From contig CASEAR010000063.1 in the NCBI GenBank assembly GCA_949285835.1, forward strand, positions 1-34,038: DNA of 34,038 bases. Reading direction: 5' to 3'. Positions 29,153 to 34,038 of this stretch are shown in pieces (the first letter of the stretch is position 1; each line of letters begins with the position of its first letter). Under the pieces are notes generated by a model that was not told the origin of the DNA, ran no database searches, and was given only the letters and a program-made list of their open reading frames with translations. The stretch is from an uncultured Verrucomicrobiota bacterium. GTDB lineage: Bacteria; Verrucomicrobiota; Kiritimatiellia; RFP12; UBA3636. The position numbers and the translations under genes were made by a program.

Positions 29153-30177
29153 CGGCGTCTGTGCGGAGTTTGCGTGTGAGGCAGACCGACGTCGCACGGG
29201 CGTCCGGAGTATCCCGTGCGACCGTGAGCCGCATCCTCAACAATTGCACGACCGGGTTTTCCGTGACGCCGGAGGTGCGTGCGAGAGTGCTCGATGCGGC
29301 GTCAAAGCTCGGCTACAAACCGGACCTGGCCGCGAGGGCGCTCCGCCGCCGGAAGCCGGACGGGCTCATCGGCTGGCTCGGATGGACTTATCCGGAGGGC
29401 TTTTCTGAGAGTTTCCTGCGCACGCTGTCCGCGGAACTTCCAAAGCACGGGTTAGTGCTTTCTCCGACGTTTCTGCCTCCGGAGACAGACGCATTTTCCG
29501 TATTGCCGTGGTGGAGGATTGACGCCGCCATAGTTACCGATGTGACGCTGGGAGACCCCGTAATTGACGCGCTTGAACGGGAGGGCATCCCGTATATCAC
29601 GGTAAACTGCGAACGCGGCGAGAGCGGGGTGGCGGTGCGCATGGACGATGAGGGAGGGATGAGGCAGGTGTGCAGGCATCTGCTTGCGCTCGGACACAGG
29701 CGCATAGCGTATGTGGAGCGCAATGCCTCGGCCATGCGCTCTCATGCAAGCGTGGGCCTGCGCCGCATGGTGTACGAGGATTCGATGGCGGCGGCGGGGC
29801 TCGAGCCGGTAAGGCGTGCCGGCGGGCAGCCGTGGGTCGCGGACGAACGAGGGGAGCTGGTTCGCGGTGCGGTGCTTGAGGGCGGTGCTACGGCGCTCAT
29901 ACTGTACAGCGCGTCCGCGGCGCTGTTTGCTTACGATGCGCTTCTGTGCGCGGGACTGCGGGTCCCGGAAGACGTCAGCCTGGTCTCGTGCCATGACGCA
30001 TACCCGCTTCAGCATCTGGGGAAAGGGATCACGGCTGTGGTGCTCAATGCTGCGGAAGCGGCCCGCGCATCTGCCGAGATTGCGGCGCAGATCATCTCAT
30101 CGCCCGGTGAACGTCACATGGACAGGCTTCTTCCGGAACGGCTCGAACTTCGAGGCTCCACCGCTCCGCCGCGCTGA
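29149..30177 (+). CDS. LacI-family transcriptional regulator
   Basis: A 342-residue regulator. Residues 10-32 (VRQTDVARASGVSRATVSRI) are the LacI helix-turn-helix, followed by TPEVRARVLDAASKLGYKPD and LAARALRRR, the hinge region. The rest is the periplasmic-binding-like sensor fold, with DDEGGMRQVCRHLLALGHRRIAYV and a DVSLVSCHD strand. The frame is open upstream inside the enzyme gene, but the ATG at 29149 begins the domain correctly and overlaps the enzyme stop by ATGA, implying coupled translation. As a local regulator co-transcribed with a glycosidase, it probably senses a sugar released by the locus and controls the promoters at 24745-24781 and/or 25044-25073. That link is inference. Confidence 0.92.
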   Translation: MTASVRSLRVRQTDVARASGVSRATVSRILNNCTTGFSVTPEVRARVLDAASKLGYKPDLAARALRRRKPDGLIGWLGWTYPEGFSESFLRTLSAELPKHGLVLSPTFLPPETDAFSVLPWWRIDAAIVTDVTLGDPVIDALEREGIPYITVNCERGESGVAVRMDDEGGMRQVCRHLLALGHRRIAYVERNASAMRSHASVGLRRMVYEDSMAAAGLEPVRRAGGQPWVADERGELVRGAVLEGGATALILYSASAALFAYDALLCAGLRVPEDVSLVSCHDAYPLQHLGKGITAVVLNAAEAARASAEIAAQIISSPGERHMDRLLPERLELRGSTAPPR

Positions 30178-30240
30178 CGGCGCGAGCATCGCCGTTTCAT
30201 TTACGAACAATCGATAACAGACACAACAAGGAGTACCATC

Positions 30241-31719
30241 ATGAGAATCTGGAAATTAGTTACGGCTTACGCGGCGGCAAATGCGGCGTTTTTAGCTCTC
30301 GCGGTGGACGGCGTATGGTGCGGGCCGGAGTCCGGGGGCAACTGGAGCGACCCGGCGAACTGGGAAGATGGCGCCGTTCCGGGACTGTCGGAGGGCGATA
30401 CCTCCGTGATACACGCGGTTGCCGGCGATGCGCGGGTGGTTCTGGATATTCCCGTCACGCTGTCCAGTCTTGAGTTCCACCGAACATTGACGTGCGCAGA
30501 TGGCGGTTCAATGACGCTCAAAGGCGCGGACGGCGGCCCGGCATACGTCTCCACCATGTCCAAAGGAGGCTCCATAGGCGGGGAACTTTCCTGCGGATGG
30601 ACGCTTCTGTCCGATCTTGAGCTGGAGCTTCGCACGACCGGATACAACAGGATGGGGCCGTTCTCCGGCGCTTATAACATACATGTCAACCGCGGCGGAT
30701 CAAACCAGACCCTGTACGACACATCCTCGTCGCCCGGGTTCTTTGGCGACTGGCATATCTATTACGGAGGCTTCATGTCCGGCGGCGATCCTTTCGGATC
30801 GGAAACGGGCGGCGTGCGCCGTATCCACCTTTACAACCGCGCCGCATTGAAGATCAACGGAAACGGTACCCTGAAGAGCAACCGGGCGCTCCATATCGAC
30901 GCCACAGGCGGAACGCTTAAGCCCAACGGCAGGGCTTTGATCTTTCCGATGGGAAACGACTGGCTCACCGGCGAGGGCACCGTCTTCATGACGGATGACG
31001 GGAATTACGGAGGATCTTTCAGCGTGGGCGGGACGAATGCGAACTTCAGCGGCTCTTTCCACATCGGCGAACTAAAATCCGACGGTAACGCCGTCCCCGC
31101 CAAACTTATATTCACGGAAACGGCGTATCTGCCGGAAATGAAGGAGATTTTCCTGCGTACGACGAACGCGGTGTGGAACGTCGCAGCGTGTCCGGACGGG
31201 TTTGTTCTCGGCAGCGGGCAGACTCTCTCCGGCTGCGGCACTGTGGACGGCAGCGTCGTCCTCGACGGTGCGGACGCCGCTATCATCCCGGGCTTTTCGT
31301 CGCAGGGCGAATCGTACATGGAAGGCCCGCTTGCCGTAACGAGCAATCTCACCGTCAGAAGCGGGGCCCGCATTGTGTTTGCGGTGCCGTATTCGGAGGA
31401 TGGCGATTTGCCCGGAGCTGAAGCGGCGATTGTTGTAGGCGGCAGTGCGGATCTTGATGGGAGCGTCGTTTCGCTTGTTATGCCCGAATCCGAAGACGGG
31501 GAGCCGGTGCTCGATCCGGACTCCGGCAGCGCATTCTGGGAAGAAGACCGCGTCTGGCCGCTTATCCGTTTCGCGGGCGGCGCCGGTTCGGTTCGCGGCC
31601 GTCCCGCCGTTGCAGACGGAGACTTTTACAAAGGGTCGTTTGTTGCAAGCCTGCGCGACGGCGTGCTGTGGCTTGAGTTCCGGAGAGGACTTGGCGCCAC
31701 CGTGCTGCTTTTAAGATAA
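30241..31719 (+). CDS. secreted beta-strand-repeat (autotransporter-associated-like) protein
   Basis: A 492-residue exported protein. A signal peptide covers about 1-22. The mature part begins DGVWCGPESGGNWSDPANWEDGAVP, a Trp/Asn block shared with the glycine-rich protein at 22563 and typical of autotransporter-associated beta-strand proteins in PVC bacteria. The rest is rich in G, T, S, N and V, with short strands and ends in a LGSGQTLSGCGTVDGSVVLDGADAAIIPG element found in that family. No beta-barrel or clear PEP-CTERM follows; the C-terminus is GLGATVLLLR. AAGGAG at 30228-30233, eight bases before the ATG, fixes the start. It lies 63 bases after LacI, so it is probably in the same transcript. 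A surface-structural role is likely. Confidence 0.75.
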   Translation: MRIWKLVTAYAAANAAFLALAVDGVWCGPESGGNWSDPANWEDGAVPGLSEGDTSVIHAVAGDARVVLDIPVTLSSLEFHRTLTCADGGSMTLKGADGGPAYVSTMSKGGSIGGELSCGWTLLSDLELELRTTGYNRMGPFSGAYNIHVNRGGSNQTLYDTSSSPGFFGDWHIYYGGFMSGGDPFGSETGGVRRIHLYNRAALKINGNGTLKSNRALHIDATGGTLKPNGRALIFPMGNDWLTGEGTVFMTDDGNYGGSFSVGGTNANFSGSFHIGELKSDGNAVPAKLIFTETAYLPEMKEIFLRTTNAVWNVAACPDGFVLGSGQTLSGCGTVDGSVVLDGADAAIIPGFSSQGESYMEGPLAVTSNLTVRSGARIVFAVPYSEDGDLPGAEAAIVVGGSADLDGSVVSLVMPESEDGEPVLDPDSGSAFWEEDRVWPLIRFAGGAGSVRGRPAVADGDFYKGSFVASLRDGVLWLEFRRGLGATVLLLR

Positions 31720-31772
31720 CGCGGACCTGCGGCGGCTCCGGCGAGAATCTGCGTACGCCGCATGAATACGGA

Positions 31773-31802
31773 TTTACAACTCAGCCGGCTTCCTGCTAGT
31801 AT
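31773..31802 (+). promoter_or_regulatory. probable promoter of the deacetylase gene
   Basis: TTTACA (31773-31778), 18 bases, TAGTAT (31797-31802) with TG at 31794-31795, an extended -10. It sits in the 149-base gap before the deacetylase start, so the gene may be transcribed on its own as well as by readthrough. Confidence 0.5.
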
Positions 31803-31868
31803 CGGGAAAAGCGGTCTCGAGCGATGATGAAACGGCAGCATATGCCGGGATATGATATGGAGCATAGT

Positions 31869-33260
31869 ATGATGAGGAGAAAATTCGGTTTTTCAGCCCG
31901 CGCACTGACGCGCGGAATGTTTCAGGCTGCAGCAGCTGCTGCGGCCCTGTTTTCGGCAGCTGCCGCCGCAGGCGCAGAGCCCGGCCCGGAAATGATATCC
32001 GCCGAATCCTACAAGGCGCTTGACCGGTTCAAGGACTTTTTCTCGCAGCTTCCCGCAGAAGGTTCGTCTCCGGCGGGATTCAGGGCGGTGTCGCCCGAAC
32101 GGTTTGACCCGATATGGAAAATCGGGGCCTTCATGCCCGTGAGCGGCTCTGTCTCGAAAGGGGATTTGCTCGTACTCACTATGCAGGTGCGCGGCAGAGG
32201 ATCGCGGGAAGATTCCGCAAAGATACTTTTCAAGCTGCAGGACACTTCCTGGGCCGGCGTAATACGGCAGGAGGTCCCTGCCGCGCCGGAATGGAGGGCG
32301 GTCCGTTATTTCGGCGTCGCAGACAAGGATTACCCGGACGGAAGCATGAGCCTGTGCGTGTATCCGGGACTCGACCGTCAGACTGTGGAGGTGCGCGGGC
32401 TCAGCCTGAGAAACTGGGGGAAGACGGCGCGCGAAGACCTGCCACCGCTCGAGCAGTCCGGTACGGCTGTGGATACGGCCCCGCTCCCGGCGCCTCCGGA
32501 GCCCCCGAAACCGATCGTCCTCGCTCCTCTTGATGCGGAACAAAAGGCGGTCAAGCGCTATGTTATGCTGAAACTGGACGACGTCGTCAACCGCGGGGAA
32601 AAGCAGGGCCCCGGCTGGCGCTGGGTTCAGCTCGCCGGCTATTTGCGCGGCAAAGGGCTTCACGCCGGTTTCGGAGTGATCGTGAAATCCATCGAAAACG
32701 ACAATCCGGCGTATGTTGACTGGATCAAGCGCAACGCTCTGGAAAATGGCGGTAACATTGAGTTCTGGCACCATGGCTATACGCACGCCATGAATTTCGA
32801 CTTCAACGGGAAAAAATGCACGGCGGAGTTTTCCGGCCCGGATGAGGCGTACATGATGGACGCATTTTCGCGGGCGATGAATTCGTTCAAAGAGAAGACC
32901 GGGCTTACGTTCCAGACGTACGGCGCTCCCGGCAACGCGACCGACGCCACGGGGCGGAAGGTGCTTGAGGCTCACCCCGAAATCAAGGTATGGCTTTACG
33001 GGGACGAGAGAAACAACGCCGGGAAACTCGCTTTGCGGCGCTCGCTTAACCTTGAACATGCGGTCGGCAAGATTAACTACCAGACGTTTCTGCGCTCATA
33101 CCAGAACCAGCGTACGCGCGATTACCTGGTTCTTCAGGGACATCCCATGATGTGGGACGATGCGGAATTCGAGGACTTCAAGCGCATTGTAGAGCAGCTG
33201 GAGGAAGACGGCTGGATTTTTGTGACTCCGATAGAGTATTACCGCATAGCCGTAAAATAA
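31869..33260 (+). CDS. secreted polysaccharide deacetylase-like protein
   Basis: A 463-residue exported protein. The signal peptide is Ala-rich (about 15-36). A jelly-roll carbohydrate-binding-like domain (about 75-185) and a Pro-rich linker (about 190-215) precede a deacetylase barrel (about 225-460). Metal and catalytic positions look complete: LKLDD (Asp237, Asp238), FWHHGYTH (His301, His302, His306), YGAPGN (about 346-351) and LQGHP (His425). It should remove acetyl groups from a glycan outside the cytoplasm. The frame is open from 31824, but GGAG at 31859-31862 lies six bases before the ATG at 31869, where the signal peptide begins, so I prefer that start. It is a paralogue of the N-terminal half of the protein at 25148, which has lost these residues. 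A terminator follows 30 bases later. Confidence 0.85.
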   Translation: MMRRKFGFSARALTRGMFQAAAAAAALFSAAAAAGAEPGPEMISAESYKALDRFKDFFSQLPAEGSSPAGFRAVSPERFDPIWKIGAFMPVSGSVSKGDLLVLTMQVRGRGSREDSAKILFKLQDTSWAGVIRQEVPAAPEWRAVRYFGVADKDYPDGSMSLCVYPGLDRQTVEVRGLSLRNWGKTAREDLPPLEQSGTAVDTAPLPAPPEPPKPIVLAPLDAEQKAVKRYVMLKLDDVVNRGEKQGPGWRWVQLAGYLRGKGLHAGFGVIVKSIENDNPAYVDWIKRNALENGGNIEFWHHGYTHAMNFDFNGKKCTAEFSGPDEAYMMDAFSRAMNSFKEKTGLTFQTYGAPGNATDATGRKVLEAHPEIKVWLYGDERNNAGKLALRRSLNLEHAVGKINYQTFLRSYQNQRTRDYLVLQGHPMMWDDAEFEDFKRIVEQLEEDGWIFVTPIEYYRIAVK

Positions 33261-33290
33261 CGGCGGCACCGGCAGTCGGATTCGCTCTCG

Positions 33291-33324
33291 GGCGGCGTGC
33301 GGGATTCCGCACGCCGCCGTTTTT
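33291..33324 (+). terminator. intrinsic terminator after the deacetylase gene
   Basis: A perfect 12-bp stem GGCGGCGTGCGG / CCGCACGCCGCC (33291-33302 and 33307-33318) with loop GATT, then GTTTTT. Confidence 0.92.
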
Positions 33325-34006
33325 GCCGGGCGTGGCGGCGGTGTCTTCCCCTCCCTCCGGGTATGCGGTTCTGACTGGAGGAATTTCGTCCGTCATGGTT
33401 CACGGAGTCGCGGTCGCGCGCCTCCGTCCCGGGCCTGATGCGGCGTATGTCGGGCGCAGGGCGGGGAGTTGCGGAGTTTTTTTGCGCATTCCGGCATACT
33501 CGCGTTCGCAGTCTGTCACGCGGAGTATTCATCCGGCAGAGAGTTCTCTGCGGAGCATGATTTCTGCGTGCTGCAGCGTGCGGCGCTGATAACCCGGATA
33601 TTCGGCTGCAGCCTCTCAGCTGAGGTTTTTCGTGTTCACATTGTACGGTGTCGGGCATTTGACGCGTCGCCTGATGAGGCTGCCGTGCTGTTTTCGTACG
33701 GCGTCTGTTTTTATGACGTGGCGCGCCAATTGTTTTTCTTCGGGTGAATTGCAAGAAAAGCGCCCGCTAATTTTCTGCAGGGACAGATATTGGTATTCAG
33801 GCAGTAAATGGATAGTACGCATTGGGGCATTTCCCGCAAAAACAAGAAACAGGACAAGAGCCTTATGGCGTCGCGCAATATCGCAAACTGCTGTTGTCAT
33901 TTTTGAGTTTATATTTTCTTATAGATGCTGTACCTTGCTAACAGACCCTTCCCGTACGGCGAAAATGTGTAAAATCGTGACACGTAGAAACTATAAGGTG
34001 TGCAGA
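33325..34006. other. gene-poor spacer with repeat copy 2
   Basis: About 680 bases. Frames here lack recognisable families. It contains the second copy of the dispersed repeat (33742-33837), on whose - strand an open frame of 94 codons (33900-33616) runs. Nothing else is supported. Confidence 0.55.
33742..33837. repeat. dispersed repeat, copy 2 (with 13185-13282)
   Basis: Similar to copy 1, with the identical 23-base core at 33785-33807 and TACGCATTGGGGC at 33816-33828. On the - strand the frame is open throughout and reads N-A-P-M-R-T-I-H-L-L-P-E-Y-Q-Y-L-S-L-Q-K-I-S, part of a 94-codon frame. It lies about 170 bases before the start of another probable secreted-protein gene, in the same orientation as copy 1. 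Confidence 0.8.
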
Positions 34007-34038
34007 ATGAAACATGTCAATTTGCTGTTGCTCGTTTT
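34007..34038 (+). CDS. 5' end of a probable secreted protein (cut by the window edge)
   Basis: ATG at 34007 gives MKHVNLLLLV up to the edge, a lysine followed by a hydrophobic run as in a signal peptide. AAGGTG at 33994-33999 is a fair ribosome site eight bases upstream. Too short to name. Confidence 0.45.
   Translation, partial: MKHVNLLLLV

Noticed and set aside
26474-30015. Long - strand frames opposite the GH5-like and LacI genes (366, 412, 283 and 187 codons)
   Set aside because: Shadow frames, Arg/His/Pro-rich as expected for the reverse of GC-rich coding DNA.

Overview
The window carries a complete ribosomal RNA operon followed by two very different gene regions. The 16S gene has PVC-type features: an ACTCCTACGGGAGGCTGC site, the AAACTCAAAGAAATTGACGG region and a 'CTCCTGTCATGCGGG' helix. 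These suggest the Lentisphaerota/Kiritimatiellota part of the PVC superphylum. The abundance of secreted, beta-helix-rich carbohydrate-active proteins fits that, but the assignment is inferred from reading and not from a tree.

Layout. 1-5830: rrn operon in the order 16S, tRNA-Ala(TGC), tRNA-Ile(GAT), 23S, 5S. It has a promoter, two boxA-like antitermination sites, long RNase III-type processing stems and a strong intrinsic terminator. 5831-7311: about 1.5 kb with no convincing gene but with short dispersed GC-rich repeats. 7312-11721: a tight six-gene + strand run (DUF1015 protein, Bax-inhibitor-1 family membrane protein, zinc-ribbon membrane protein, DUF2085 membrane protein, two GT2 glycosyltransferases). 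The last four genes are joined by ATGA stop/start overlaps. 11835-12404 (-): an XRE regulator with cysteine-rich zinc-ribbon-like tail, preceded by an AT-rich divergent control region full of TTATCAACA/TGTTGATAA half-sites. 12555-13786: gene-poor, with one copy of a dispersed repeat whose second copy lies at 33742-33837.

13787-33260: a secreted carbohydrate-processing neighbourhood. On the + strand are an SGNH-like hydrolase and an Asp-box (BNR/GH74-like) propeller protein. On the - strand, behind one good promoter with an inverted repeat, are a glycine-rich surface protein and a 1417-residue fusion of a beta-helix to a GH42-like glycosidase. Divergent from these is a + strand unit. It encodes a 1334-residue protein (carbohydrate-binding-like domain, a catalytically dead deacetylase-like domain and a GH5-like glycosidase), a LacI regulator overlapping its stop codon by ATGA, a beta-strand-rich secreted protein, and an apparently active polysaccharide deacetylase paralogous to the dead domain. 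A clear terminator closes this unit at 33291-33324. The right edge holds the first codons of another probable secreted protein.

How the parts may work together (inference): a LacI-controlled set of exported enzymes binds, deacetylates and cleaves an extracellular glycan. No SusC/SusD, TonB receptor, ABC sugar transporter or sulfatase is seen here, so uptake would be encoded elsewhere. The most unusual items are the dead-deacetylase/glycosidase fusion beside its active paralogue, the beta-helix/GH42 fusion, the two-copy repeat with codon-like conservation on its reverse strand, and the strong divergent promoter that fires into a gene-less region.
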